NCBI GenBank assembly: GCA_016744875.1
Contig: JADGDL010000022.1
Location: 1 to 34,602 of the forward strand
Reading direction: 5' to 3'
Source: Sulfurovum sp.
Lineage (GTDB): Bacteria; Campylobacterota; Campylobacteria; Campylobacterales; Sulfurovaceae
DNA: 34,602 bases
Position 1 is the first letter of the stretch. Each line of letters opens with the position of its first letter. The notes beneath the pieces were generated by a model, which was not told the DNA's origin, did not search any database, and saw only the letters and a list, made by a program, of their open reading frames with translations. The position numbers and the translations under genes are program-made. Shown here piece by piece: positions 5,843 through 14,467 of the stretch.

Positions 5843-6289
5843 ATGAGTACGACAAATAAATATGTTAAAACTATTTCACCTAAACAACAGGTTTTTTTAA
5901 AATACTTAACATTTACACTGGTAGACTTAACAGTGTTAAACTTTTTTGCAGAATATTGGGATAAAGTGACTATTACATCTTTTGGTGTATCTCTGCTCGT
6001 TGCTATCATTCTACAGGTACTTTTAAAAATGACACTTACATTAGAACATAAAATAGGTGACTATTTTTCTTCACATGACTCTTTAAAGATGAAGATCAGT
6101 CGTATATTTTCAACATGGTTTATACTTTTTGCTTCCAAGTTTGTTATGTTGGGTGTATTGCAGTTTGTGTTTGGTGATGCCATAATTTTTTCTGGGGCAT
6201 ACCATGGCGTTGTTGCATTTATTGTCTTAGTTGTGGTCATACTTCTTATTGAGTATCTTATCAACCGACTATACGAGTCATTGGGATAG
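5843..6289 (+). CDS. Hypothetical integral membrane protein, 148 aa
   Basis: Four hydrophobic segments are visible (about residues 20-37, 45-64, 90-108 and 118-140), with short charged loops (KISPKQQ, EHKIGDYFSSHDSLKMKIS). AAGGA (5830-5834) precedes the ATG, and TATAAT lies at 5804-5809. The shape, with acidic EH and EY residues at membrane edges, is that of a small multipass membrane protein, but I cannot name a family. The stop codon is one base from the stop of the convergent gene at 6291-6515. Confidence 0.7.
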   Translation: MSTTNKYVKTISPKQQVFLKYLTFTLVDLTVLNFFAEYWDKVTITSFGVSLLVAIILQVLLKMTLTLEHKIGDYFSSHDSLKMKISRIFSTWFILFASKFVMLGVLQFVFGDAIIFSGAYHGVVAFIVLVVVILLIEYLINRLYESLG

Positions 6290-6290
6290 A

Positions 6291-6515
6291 TTACTCTTTT
6301 AAGATTTGAATAACAATATTATGTTTCTCCACAAATTTATTTTGATTATACTTCCAGGTACAGTAAGGACATACCGTTAAAAGTATAAACATACTTGTGA
6401 TCGTTATTCCATATATGTGTAGTTCATGATTTAGATAAAGGTATGTTAAACTCAATATTGTCATAACAGTATTTGCAAGTATCCAGATTGTAATCCATTT
6501 AATTTCTTCTTTCAT
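6291..6515 (-). CDS. Small membrane protein, 74 aa, two TM segments
   Basis: AAGGAG lies eight bases before the ATG on the minus strand, so this short frame is likely translated. Two hydrophobic segments are visible (about residues 5-25 and 33-52), joined by a short loop (NHELHIYG). The second ends in a CPYC motif (VCPYCTWKYNQNKF). CPYC is a thioredoxin-type CXXC pair, but it stands at a membrane edge outside any thioredoxin fold, so it may simply bind metal or form a disulfide. No family is recognised. Confidence 0.6.
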   Translation of the reverse strand: MKEEIKWITIWILANTVMTILSLTYLYLNHELHIYGITITSMFILLTVCPYCTWKYNQNKFVEKHNIVIQILKE

Positions 6516-6570
6516 CTTATCTCCTTTTTAAAAGCATAACTAAAATATTATCTGTCTATAAAAAATGTGT

Positions 6571-6660
6571 CAAATTGTCATACTTTTTATTTTATAGTAC
6601 AAGTATGTGCCCTGATCAAAGTGAGTAAATGCCCTTAGGGTGCAAATTGTCGTACTTTTT
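6571..6660 (+). promoter_or_regulatory. 18-bp direct repeat upstream of the flavoprotein gene
   Basis: CAAATTGTCATACTTTTT (6571-6588) recurs at 6643-6660 with one change (A to G), exactly 72 bp later. Each copy contains a TTGTC that resembles a -35 box. The second copy continues into GTATGA (6662-6667), giving TCGTAC-N6-GTATGA, an imperfect palindrome. The sites could be paired operators or duplicated promoters for the gene starting at 6693. Confidence 0.5.
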
Positions 6661-6692
6661 GGTATGATTGCAATAATAAAAGGAAGAGTGAA

Positions 6693-7931
6693 ATGTCTAA
6701 AACATATGATCTTATCGTAGTAGGTTCCGGTGCTGCAGGGATGATGGCTGCTATTACTGCTGCACGTGACAGTAAGTCAGTACTTCTTTTAGAAAAACTC
6801 TCTAAGATTGGGGCAAAGCTTAAAGCTACAGGTGGAGGACGTTGTAATCTGACAAATACGCTTTCAAATGAAGATTTCATGGCACGTTTTGGTCGAGATG
6901 GTCGATTTATGAGCCCTGCTCTGGAAATTTTAGACCATAAAGGACTCATGAGATTTTTTAAAGATATAGGTGTTGAGAGCCATGCACCTGATGGTTATCG
7001 TGTTTTTCCAGTTACCCACTCTTCATCAACCATAATTAATGCAATGGCTCAAGAAATGCAAAACCTTGGTGTAACAGTGTTGTGTTCTCATAAAGTAGAA
7101 GCATTAGAACATGATGGAGTGAAGGTTACAGGTGTACATACTATAACAGATACCTTTCAAGGAAATGCCGTAGTGATAGCAAGTGGTGGTATGGGTTATC
7201 CTGTACTTGGTGCAGAAGGAGACGGCTACCCTATGGCAGAGTCAGTCGGTCATAAAGTAACTGATCTTTTTCCTGCTATGATGCCTTTAAAAGTAAAGGA
7301 AAAATGGGTAGAGAACTGTCGTGCTGACACCATTGCAAAAGTAGCTATATATGTTGATATGAAAAAATATAAAAAACTTTCTGCCAAGGGTGATCTTATA
7401 TTTACAAGAGGTGGTATTCGCGGTCCTGTAGTACTTGATTTTTCGCGTGAGATCACACCTCTTTTAAGTAAGTTTGATGAAGTACCAGTACTTGCCAATC
7501 TTACTAAAGGTATGAATGAAGAACAGATACGAGAGCACTTTAAAATGGAGATAACTAAAAATCCTCACCGTAATACACTAGAACTCATAAAAACAATACT
7601 CCCAGAATCAGTAAGTATAGAACTCTGTAAATTAACTGATATAGACCATACTTTAGGATGGAACAAACTCTCGGGACAAACACGTGATACGCTTATAAGA
7701 CTCTTAGTATGGACACCCCTTACTATCAATGGACACGATGGTTTCAAAATGGCGATGATTACTCGTGGAGGCATTTCACTTAAGGAAATAGACCCTTACA
7801 CGATGCAAAGCAAAAAGATAAATGGACTTTACTTTTGCGGAGAAGTGATGAATATAGATGGCCCTTGTGGAGGGTATAATTTACAATGGAGTTTCGCTTC
7901 TGGATATTTGGCTGGGAGATTAAAGGTATGA
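6693..7931 (+). CDS. BaiN/RdsA-type FAD-dependent oxidoreductase (HI0933-like)
   Basis: The 412-residue flavoprotein has an N-terminal dinucleotide-binding fold (GSGAAG at residues 11-16, acidic end of beta2 in LLLEK) followed by GGGRCNLTN (about 47-55), the signature of the HI0933/YhiN/BaiN family. The C-terminal FAD-contacting segment GLYFCGEVMNIDGPCGGYNLQWSFASGYLAG is complete. Length is typical. The natural substrate of most family members is unknown; BaiN was linked to bile-acid reduction in gut bacteria, which need not apply here. AAAGGAAG precedes the ATG. The stop overlaps the next gene's start (ATGA at 7928-7931). Confidence 0.92.
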   Translation: MSKTYDLIVVGSGAAGMMAAITAARDSKSVLLLEKLSKIGAKLKATGGGRCNLTNTLSNEDFMARFGRDGRFMSPALEILDHKGLMRFFKDIGVESHAPDGYRVFPVTHSSSTIINAMAQEMQNLGVTVLCSHKVEALEHDGVKVTGVHTITDTFQGNAVVIASGGMGYPVLGAEGDGYPMAESVGHKVTDLFPAMMPLKVKEKWVENCRADTIAKVAIYVDMKKYKKLSAKGDLIFTRGGIRGPVVLDFSREITPLLSKFDEVPVLANLTKGMNEEQIREHFKMEITKNPHRNTLELIKTILPESVSIELCKLTDIDHTLGWNKLSGQTRDTLIRLLVWTPLTINGHDGFKMAMITRGGISLKEIDPYTMQSKKINGLYFCGEVMNIDGPCGGYNLQWSFASGYLAGRLKV

Positions 7932-8533
7932 GTGAAACTCGTAAAGTCTGTTATACATGTTATCGTCCTCATTCATCTTGTATGTGCAAATATATTAAAC
8001 CTATAGAAACTCAAACACGATTTATCATACTGATGCACCCAAAAGAGTTTAGAAAAACAAAAAATGGTACTGGCCATTTTACAAATTTATCTTTGAAAAA
8101 CTCTGAGATACATGTGGGTATTGACTTTAGTGAACATATTGAGATAAATAAAATACTTGCTAATTCAGATAACGCCTGTTACGTGATCTATCCATCCGAT
8201 AATAGTATAAACCTCAATACATCCAGTATTTCCAAAGAGAAGAAAAATACAGTCTTATTTTTTATAGATGCCACCTGGCCCTGCTCTAAAAGTATGTTAG
8301 TCCAAAGTCCCAATCTGGATGTCTTGAAAAAAGTAAGTTTTACGCATACTAAAACCTCTGCTTTTAACTTTAAAAAACAGCCCCAGAAATACTGCTTAAG
8401 TACCATGGAGTCTACGCTTTGTGTACTTAAACTTCTCAACAAGCAGCAAGATGAAGATTTAGATAAAGAGAGCCTAAAAAACTTTTTGCTCCCTTTTCAC
8501 AAAATGGTAGAATACCAAGTTTCCTGTGTTTAG
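7928..8533 (+). CDS. DTW-domain tRNA-uridine aminocarboxypropyltransferase
   Basis: The frame opens upstream, but ATG at 7928 is the likely start: it overlaps the flavoprotein stop by four bases, has GGGAG nine bases upstream, and gives the conserved N-terminus MSETRKVCYTCYRPHSSCMC. C8, C11, C18 and C20 form the probable zinc knuckle. DATW (114-117) is the DTW-family motif, and STMES (158-162) is the second conserved motif. DTW proteins such as TapT/YfiP transfer the 3-amino-3-carboxypropyl group of SAM to a tRNA uridine (acp3U), so that is the expected role. At 201 residues it is close to the usual length. Confidence 0.85.
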   Translation: MSETRKVCYTCYRPHSSCMCKYIKPIETQTRFIILMHPKEFRKTKNGTGHFTNLSLKNSEIHVGIDFSEHIEINKILANSDNACYVIYPSDNSINLNTSSISKEKKNTVLFFIDATWPCSKSMLVQSPNLDVLKKVSFTHTKTSAFNFKKQPQKYCLSTMESTLCVLKLLNKQQDEDLDKESLKNFLLPFHKMVEYQVSCV

Positions 8534-8560
8534 TATTTTCTAATTGATAGATTATTTAGG

Positions 8561-8566
8561 TATAAT
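8561..8566 (+). promoter_or_regulatory. TATAAT box of the AI-2E family transporter gene
   Basis: A perfect TATAAT stands 26 bp before the ATG at 8592 and just ahead of the AAGGAAG ribosome site. No -35 box is present at 17 bp, as is common in Campylobacterota. Confidence 0.5.
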
Positions 8567-8591
8567 TTTTCATAAATAAAAAGGAAGAAGA

Positions 8592-9674
8592 ATGACGAAA
8601 ATTGAAGAAAGAGAAGAAAAAGTAAAACTTGCGATAGAGATCGCAATCAAAGTGAGTTTATTGGGATTGGTGATTCTTTTAACCTATTTAATTGCTAAAC
8701 CTTTTATTGCCATCATAGTTTGGGGTATCATTATTGCCGTAGCACTCTCTCCTCTTATTAATAGCCTTGAAAAACGTTTTGGACATCGTAAAAAAGTGAT
8801 CATCGGATTTACAGTTACTGTTATTGCAGCGCTTTTAATTCCAACCTACATGCTTTCGGGGTATATGATAGACTCTTCTACTACACTGGTTAGTGAGATA
8901 CGAGACGGTAATGTAACTATCCCACCTCCAACTGAGAAAGTAAAAGAGTGGCCGCTTATCGGTGAAAAAGCATATGCATTTTGGGATTCAGCTTCACATA
9001 ATCTCAGAACAACACTAGCACCTTTTAAGGAGAAAATTAGGGAAATGGCAGGATCTATTTTCTCAGCGCTTGGGTCTGGTCTTGGTACCATCTTTATGTT
9101 CATTGGTTCATTTATCATTGCAGCGGTATTTTTGATAAGTAGTGAAGGATCGGTGAACTTTTATCGTACTCTTATGCGTCGTATTGTGGGTGATAGTGGT
9201 GATGAATGGGCAGAGTTATCTGCACTTACTGTACGTTCCGTGGTGACGGGGGTTATCGGGGTAGCCGTAATACAAGCAACACTTGCACTCATAGGTCTAG
9301 GTTTAATGGGTGTTCCTTTCTCTGTTGTATTAGCTATTGGGATCATGTTCTTAACCATTATTCAGGTTCCTGCGTTACTTATTATCGGGCCAGTTATTGC
9401 TTATGTCTTTTCACAAGGAAACGGTACAGCTGAAATCGTGTTCGCTATCTATATGCTCATCGTCGGGGCTAGTGACGGTGTTTTAAAACCTATGCTTATG
9501 GGTAGAGGTGTAGATATTCCAATGCTTGTTATTCTTATAGGTGCGATTGGCGGTATGATTCTAATGGGAATGATAGGCCTATTCATTGGAGCTGTTATCT
9601 TTGCTTTGGCATACAAACTTTTTGGGCTTTGGATCGCTGACGTGAAAGAAGAAGCAGCGTCAGAAGAAGCCTAA
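8592..9674 (+). CDS. AI-2E family (PerM/UPF0118) transporter
   Basis: This 360-residue inner-membrane protein has the layout of the family. Paired N-terminal helices (about 18-55) with the PFIAIIVWGIIIAVALSPLI motif are followed by a helix (65-88) and a periplasmic segment (90-150). The C-terminal helix bundle includes VIGVAVIQATLALIGLGLMGVP and the conserved DGVLKPMLMGRGVDIPMLVILIGAIGGM. Members have been linked to autoinducer-2 export and to Na+/H+ exchange, but the substrate of a given member cannot be read from sequence. It is transcribed alone and followed by a hairpin. Confidence 0.9.
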   Translation: MTKIEEREEKVKLAIEIAIKVSLLGLVILLTYLIAKPFIAIIVWGIIIAVALSPLINSLEKRFGHRKKVIIGFTVTVIAALLIPTYMLSGYMIDSSTTLVSEIRDGNVTIPPPTEKVKEWPLIGEKAYAFWDSASHNLRTTLAPFKEKIREMAGSIFSALGSGLGTIFMFIGSFIIAAVFLISSEGSVNFYRTLMRRIVGDSGDEWAELSALTVRSVVTGVIGVAVIQATLALIGLGLMGVPFSVVLAIGIMFLTIIQVPALLIIGPVIAYVFSQGNGTAEIVFAIYMLIVGASDGVLKPMLMGRGVDIPMLVILIGAIGGMILMGMIGLFIGAVIFALAYKLFGLWIADVKEEAASEEA

Positions 9675-9698
9675 TTTTCTACCCATGATATTTTATTT

Positions 9699-9727
9699 TA
9701 TAGAAAAGCTTAAAAAACTTTTCTATA
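9699..9727 (+). terminator. Possible terminator after the AI-2E transporter gene
   Basis: TATAGAAAAG (9699-9708) and CTTTTCTATA (9718-9727) form a 10-bp, AT-rich stem with a 9-nt loop. The following bases are only moderately T-rich, so efficiency is doubtful. Confidence 0.4.
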
Positions 9728-9762
9728 TATGGATTTATTAAATTTGTACTAATGGAAAACAT

Positions 9763-10437
9763 ATGAAACCTTTAAATCAACAAAATAATTTTATATATCT
9801 TTTTTTCTCTTTGATTATCTTACTGTTCTCTTCAGCAGTTGTAGTAGAGTTCCCTGGTAGTTTTGGTAATGATGTCTTTTCTTTTATAATATTATTAATG
9901 CTTGTTGTCAGTCACAAAAGTGTACATACTGATGCAACATGGAAATGGACAACATACAGCATTATTGCTATTTTTACTATATTAACAATTTTGACTAAGT
10001 TTATTACACATGAATTTTCTGTTTATCTCATTTTACTGACTTTACTGATTTTTTTTGTAAGTGCATTTATGACAGCAGTAAGACAGGTACTTTTTGTTGG
10101 TGATATTGATACGCACAAGATCATCGGTTCTTTAACCCTTTATATTTTACTTGGTTTGATATGGGCAGTGATTTACTTAATGATACTAGCACTGGATCCA
10201 CAGGCTTTCTCTGGAATTGAAGTAGGAAACTGGCAACAGATGTTCTCTCGTGTTGCCTACTATAGTTTTGTTACCCTTACAACATTGGGATATGGAGATA
10301 TCCTTCCTACTAATCATATCGCAGAATTCTTTGTCTATATGGAAGCAATCGTTGGTGTTTTCTATATGGCTATCATTGTTTCTAGTCTAATTAGTTTACG
10401 TATGGCAGCGATAGAAGAAGAAAAGAAGAAAAAATAG
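9763..10437 (+). CDS. Potassium channel family protein (ion-channel pore)
   Basis: The 224-residue membrane protein has five or six hydrophobic segments: about 10-27, 38-50, 64-80, 85-104, 122-144 and 187-210. The last two flank a re-entrant pore loop with the selectivity filter TTLGYGD (173-179), diagnostic of K+ channels. The upstream helices lack the regular Arg ladder of voltage sensors. There is no C-terminal RCK/TrkA domain, only a charged tail (EEEKKKK). Its TAG stop abuts the ATG of the FUSC gene with no gap, so it leads the efflux operon and is probably translationally coupled to it. This pairing may adjust membrane potential or osmotic balance around the pump, which is inference. 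Confidence 0.9.
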   Translation: MKPLNQQNNFIYLFFSLIILLFSSAVVVEFPGSFGNDVFSFIILLMLVVSHKSVHTDATWKWTTYSIIAIFTILTILTKFITHEFSVYLILLTLLIFFVSAFMTAVRQVLFVGDIDTHKIIGSLTLYILLGLIWAVIYLMILALDPQAFSGIEVGNWQQMFSRVAYYSFVTLTTLGYGDILPTNHIAEFFVYMEAIVGVFYMAIIVSSLISLRMAAIEEEKKKK

Positions 10438-12621
10438 ATGCAAAGTGTTGTTAAAGAGAAGAGAGATGTATTAAAAAAAATTATTAACAGTATCTTCAAC
10501 TTCTCTCTTTCAGATAAACTGAAATTTGCCATTAAAGCATCTCTAAGTATGGCACTTGCATATCTCATACCACTGTCTCAAGGCTGGTCTCAACCAGGAA
10601 CAGCTGCTACGACAGTAATGTTGATCGCAGCGATGGGTTCCGTGGGCGATTCTGTGATGAAAGGTGCTTTGCGTGTCATTGGGACAGTGATCGGTGCAGC
10701 AGTTGGTATGACGCTTATTGGGCTTTTCCCTCAAGACCGTGAGGTATACCTACTTGTAGCCTCAGTTGTCGCAACATTATTTCTCTATTTGGCACGTGCC
10801 TACAAAGGTGATATGACAGTATTTTTGTTAAGTGCTGTTACGTTACTCATGATGTTTCAAAATGGTGAAGTCGATAATGTCTTTATCTATGGGATAGATA
10901 AAACCTATATGACTATTGTGGGGATCATCATCTATACATTAGTGGGGGTATTCCTTTGGCCTGTTAACCTTAAAGATACCAGTGTGGAAAATGCAGCCAT
11001 ACTCTCTACACTTCAAAGTGAAATGTATCAGCTACGTGATGGTGAAAAAGAGGAACGAAAAGTACTGCAACAAAAAATGATATCTCAAGAGCAGCTCTTG
11101 GGAACATCTATCATTGCATCTGACAGCTCGTCTATGGAAATGAATTTTTCTAAAACACAATGGTTTGATATTGTCAATAGTTATAAAAAAATCGATGAAT
11201 TACTTACTTTATTTTCTCAGCATGATAAAGCATCTTATGCAGATAATTTTCCAGATTATGTGACAAACTATAAAACCATAGATACTCAGATCATCGAACT
11301 TTTGGATGCACTTCCTTTGGCATGGAAAGAACAAAAAGAGATCGCTATACCTGAAGTATTAGTGTATCAATATGACATAGAAGAGATCAAAACACTTTCA
11401 CAACTTGAACGTGCTGAGATGAGTACCACAATAAGTGATATGCTAAAACTACATACCCAACTACGTAAACTGGCAGAAAAACTTAACAGTCTTATCTCCC
11501 CAATGCCAACACTCTTTACACTTGAAGATATTCATAAGCCTTCTGATTTTCTTTGGTTTGATATGGAAGATCTCAAAGGTACATTGATATCATTCATTAT
11601 TTTTTGGTTTGCTACCTTACTTTGGATATTTGCAAATCCTCCTGGAGGATTTATGATTGTCATTCTAGCAACTGCGCTTAGTGTATTGACAACATTTTCT
11701 CCGTTAAAGCCCTCGTTGTTGATCATCATTTTTTCTTTATCCTTTGTCTTCGCTACTGCGATGTATATTTTAGTACTACCTAATTTGCATTATGGATGGG
11801 AACTGGGACTTTTTGTCTTTGTCTATGCCTTTATCGGGTTTTATTTTATTAATCCAATGTTAGCTGTATTTTTTCTACTGGGAACTGCTACACTGGGTAT
11901 CAACAATACAATGAGTTATAATTTTGATGTTTTTCTGATCACACTTTTTGCATTTTATGCTTTTTTATTTTTATTGTTACTTTTTTACTATATCCCATTT
12001 TCTACCAAACCTGAACATCTTTTTTTAGTAATGAAAAAAAGATTTTTTACATTGGCACAGATACTTCTACAAAGAAGTAATAATTTGAGTAACAATAATG
12101 GTTCATTTTTAGGGGCAATGAGAGCAAAATACAGTATGCTTCACCTTAAGAATACAGTAAAAAAGATGCAGCTTTGGGCAAGTAAAATTGATGAGAAGTA
12201 TTTTGACAGTGTTGATAAAGATATGCTTTTAGGTTTTAGCAAAGAGTGTGAAACCTTAGTATACCTTTTGGAGATGATGTATCATAGAGAAATAGAAATG
12301 ATACATAACCCTTTTATCAAAGCTTTTAAAGAGAATAGTAAGGGGGCTACACTTGTGAACCTTTTATCTGAATATGCTGGAGGTAAAGATGTAAAGGATC
12401 TTGATCCTTTTTGGAGGGATGAAGAACAGATCGTTTCCAAAATGGAAGAGAGATTGACGCATTTTATACATGAAGTAAAATATAATGAATACAATGAAAA
12501 AGATATAATTGAATTTTATGAAAGTATCTCACTGCGTAGAAATGTATGGCTTTCTCTTTTTTCTTGTCAAAAAATGATGGAAAAGATTGATTTTAAAGCA
12601 TTGGAGACAAGTAGGTTTTAA
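10438..12621 (+). CDS. FUSC-family (AaeB/YccS-like) inner membrane efflux protein
   Basis: The 727-residue protein has the two-module FUSC architecture: a hydrophobic block at about 30-190 (LKFAIKASLSMALAYLIPLSQGW, then AATTVMLIAAMGSVGDSVMKGALRVIGTVIGAAVGM), a soluble helical region (190-380), a second block (390-530, including FANPPGGFMIVILATALSVLTTF), and a C-terminal helical cytosolic domain. The family includes fusaric-acid resistance proteins and AaeB, which exports aromatic carboxylic acids. With the downstream lipoprotein, DUF1656 and HlyD genes it forms a complete tripartite pump. The ATG follows the channel gene's stop directly. The substrate cannot be deduced. Confidence 0.9.
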   Translation: MQSVVKEKRDVLKKIINSIFNFSLSDKLKFAIKASLSMALAYLIPLSQGWSQPGTAATTVMLIAAMGSVGDSVMKGALRVIGTVIGAAVGMTLIGLFPQDREVYLLVASVVATLFLYLARAYKGDMTVFLLSAVTLLMMFQNGEVDNVFIYGIDKTYMTIVGIIIYTLVGVFLWPVNLKDTSVENAAILSTLQSEMYQLRDGEKEERKVLQQKMISQEQLLGTSIIASDSSSMEMNFSKTQWFDIVNSYKKIDELLTLFSQHDKASYADNFPDYVTNYKTIDTQIIELLDALPLAWKEQKEIAIPEVLVYQYDIEEIKTLSQLERAEMSTTISDMLKLHTQLRKLAEKLNSLISPMPTLFTLEDIHKPSDFLWFDMEDLKGTLISFIIFWFATLLWIFANPPGGFMIVILATALSVLTTFSPLKPSLLIIIFSLSFVFATAMYILVLPNLHYGWELGLFVFVYAFIGFYFINPMLAVFFLLGTATLGINNTMSYNFDVFLITLFAFYAFLFLLLLFYYIPFSTKPEHLFLVMKKRFFTLAQILLQRSNNLSNNNGSFLGAMRAKYSMLHLKNTVKKMQLWASKIDEKYFDSVDKDMLLGFSKECETLVYLLEMMYHREIEMIHNPFIKAFKENSKGATLVNLLSEYAGGKDVKDLDPFWRDEEQIVSKMEERLTHFIHEVKYNEYNEKDIIEFYESISLRRNVWLSLFSCQKMMEKIDFKALETSRF

Positions 12622-14246
12622 TGAATAACAGAAAAATAAAAAGAGTAAATATGAAACATAAGCTACCAAAGATCGGGCTTTCTGTTCTCACTATAGTGAT
12701 GATGAGTGGGTGCACAAAACTTGGTCCTGATTTTATGGGTGTTGAGACTTCTTCTGTGCCTTCCAAATGGCAGCATAAAGATAAACGCAGTGATGAAACC
12801 ATAGCACAATGGTGGAAGACCTTTAATGACCCTATTCTCAATACTTTAGTAGAAAAAGCCTATGCACAAAACCTTGACATTGAGAGTGCAGGATTACGCA
12901 TTTTGCAAGCACGTACAGCGTTAGGTATATCTGAAGGACTTGCTTTCCCTCAACAACAAACACTTTCAGGAAATGCTGCTGCAGTACGCAGTAATAGTAA
13001 CAATTTTGAGGCAGCAGGTATAAACTTTGATATGGGATGGGAGATGGATATTTGGGGTAAATATGCCAGAAATATTGAATCCTCAGAAGCAAACTTATAT
13101 GCAAGTCTAGCTTCCTATAATGACATCATGGTTTCTGTTATTTCAGAAGTGGCACGTAATTATATTAATTATCGTACTGCGCAAGAACGTATAGCCTATG
13201 CTAGAAGAAATGTCCAGATCCAGGAACGAGTTACTCAAATGACCGAAGTACAGTTCAATTCAGGAAATGTATCAGAACTGGATATGCAGCAATCGCGTTC
13301 TCAACTTTATAATACACGTGCAGCTATCCCGGCTATCGCAATTACAAAAGTGAATGCATTAAATGCAATGGCTTTATTGTTGGGTACTGATGTATCAGTT
13401 GTAAGAAAAACGCTTCTATCAGGAAGTAAAAAGTATCGTGATGCTACCTCAAAATACTTAAATCAAGAAAAGAAAGGTGTTATTCAGATCAAACAAGATA
13501 ATAGTGATCTTTTAAATGTTGAGATCATCCCAATGTCTCATATAAATCCTTATAACAAGATAGATGCAGGCTTACTTATGAGAAGACCAGATATTAAAGT
13601 TGCCGAATATCGTGTTCGTTCTAACAATGCGTTAATAGGTTCAAGTATAGCTGAGCTTTACCCAAGTTTCTCGCTCTTTGGAAATGTAGGGCTCAATAGT
13701 AATAATGCAAGTGGTTCTTGGATGTCAGGCTCTAATGCACTTGGTGTTACTATAGGACCTGCATTTTCATGGAATATTTTCCAATACGGTCGTATCAAAA
13801 ATCAGATACGTTTACAAGATGCTGTGTTTGAAGAGAGTCTAGTTAATTACAATAAAAGTGTACTCACTGCAGTTTCCGAAGTTTCCAATGCGCTCGAAAG
13901 TTATACATGGGTACAGAAGCAGCAGAAAGAGATTAAAAATGCAGTAGATGCGACGGTTCGCGCATTTAATATTTCTGTGATTCAGTACAATGATGGATTG
14001 GTAAGTTACCAACGTTTGCTTAATACTGTTGAGAAGTTAACGAGTACACAAGATAGGTATGCTTCGATCAAAGGCAACTTGTCTCTTCAAACCGTTGCAT
14101 TCTATAAAGCATTGGGTGGCGGATGGCAGATGAGTAAAGGAAAATCTTATCTTTCTGTTGAAACGGCGGAAAAAATGAAGAAGACGGTCAATTGGGATAA
14201 ATACCTTGATGTCAATATGACACGACTACCGGAAGGAATGAAATAA
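12621..14246 (+). CDS. TolC/OprM-like outer membrane efflux lipoprotein
   Basis: This is an outer-membrane factor of the NodT/OprM type (up to 541 residues), the exit duct of the pump. The second methionine (codon 11, at 12651) begins a standard lipoprotein signal, MKHKLPKIGLSVLTIVMMSGC, with lipobox MSGC, so 12651 is a real alternative start. The mature part begins KLGPDF and continues with WWKTFNDPILNTLVEKAYAQNLDI, typical of the family. Paired OEP repeats follow: the first with SEVARNYINYRTAQERI, the second with LLMRRPDIKVAEYRVRSNNALIGSSIAELYPSFSLFG and GPAFSWNIFQYGRIKNQI. The start overlaps the FUSC stop by one base, and the stop overlaps the next ATG by one base. Confidence 0.93.
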   Translation: MNNRKIKRVNMKHKLPKIGLSVLTIVMMSGCTKLGPDFMGVETSSVPSKWQHKDKRSDETIAQWWKTFNDPILNTLVEKAYAQNLDIESAGLRILQARTALGISEGLAFPQQQTLSGNAAAVRSNSNNFEAAGINFDMGWEMDIWGKYARNIESSEANLYASLASYNDIMVSVISEVARNYINYRTAQERIAYARRNVQIQERVTQMTEVQFNSGNVSELDMQQSRSQLYNTRAAIPAIAITKVNALNAMALLLGTDVSVVRKTLLSGSKKYRDATSKYLNQEKKGVIQIKQDNSDLLNVEIIPMSHINPYNKIDAGLLMRRPDIKVAEYRVRSNNALIGSSIAELYPSFSLFGNVGLNSNNASGSWMSGSNALGVTIGPAFSWNIFQYGRIKNQIRLQDAVFEESLVNYNKSVLTAVSEVSNALESYTWVQKQQKEIKNAVDATVRAFNISVIQYNDGLVSYQRLLNTVEKLTSTQDRYASIKGNLSLQTVAFYKALGGGWQMSKGKSYLSVETAEKMKKTVNWDKYLDVNMTRLPEGMK

Positions 14247-14461
14247 TGACAAATCCTTTTCCACATGAACTTTCTATCGATGATGTCTATTATTCACCAT
14301 TGATATTGGTGGCATTTCTTGCTTTTATTGCGGCACTTATCACAGTGATGGTTCTGAATAAACTGAAGCTCACGCGTTATCTCTATGCACCCTCTTACGT
14401 ATTCATTGCGATCATGGCACTCTATGTTGTTCTCATAGACACATATTGGATTAAATTTTAA
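14246..14461 (+). CDS. DUF1656 (AaeX-like) small membrane protein
   Basis: The 71-residue protein has two membrane helices (about 16-36 and 46-65). The N-terminus (PFPHELSIDDVYYSPLI) and the end (YLYAPSYVFIAIMALYVVLIDTYW) fit the DUF1656/AaeX family, which is found almost only beside FUSC and HlyD efflux genes. Its role in the pump is not known. The ATG overlaps the lipoprotein stop by one base (TAATG), and the HlyD-type gene starts six bases after it. Confidence 0.85.
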   Translation: MTNPFPHELSIDDVYYSPLILVAFLAFIAALITVMVLNKLKLTRYLYAPSYVFIAIMALYVVLIDTYWIKF

Positions 14462-14467
14462 AGGTTA

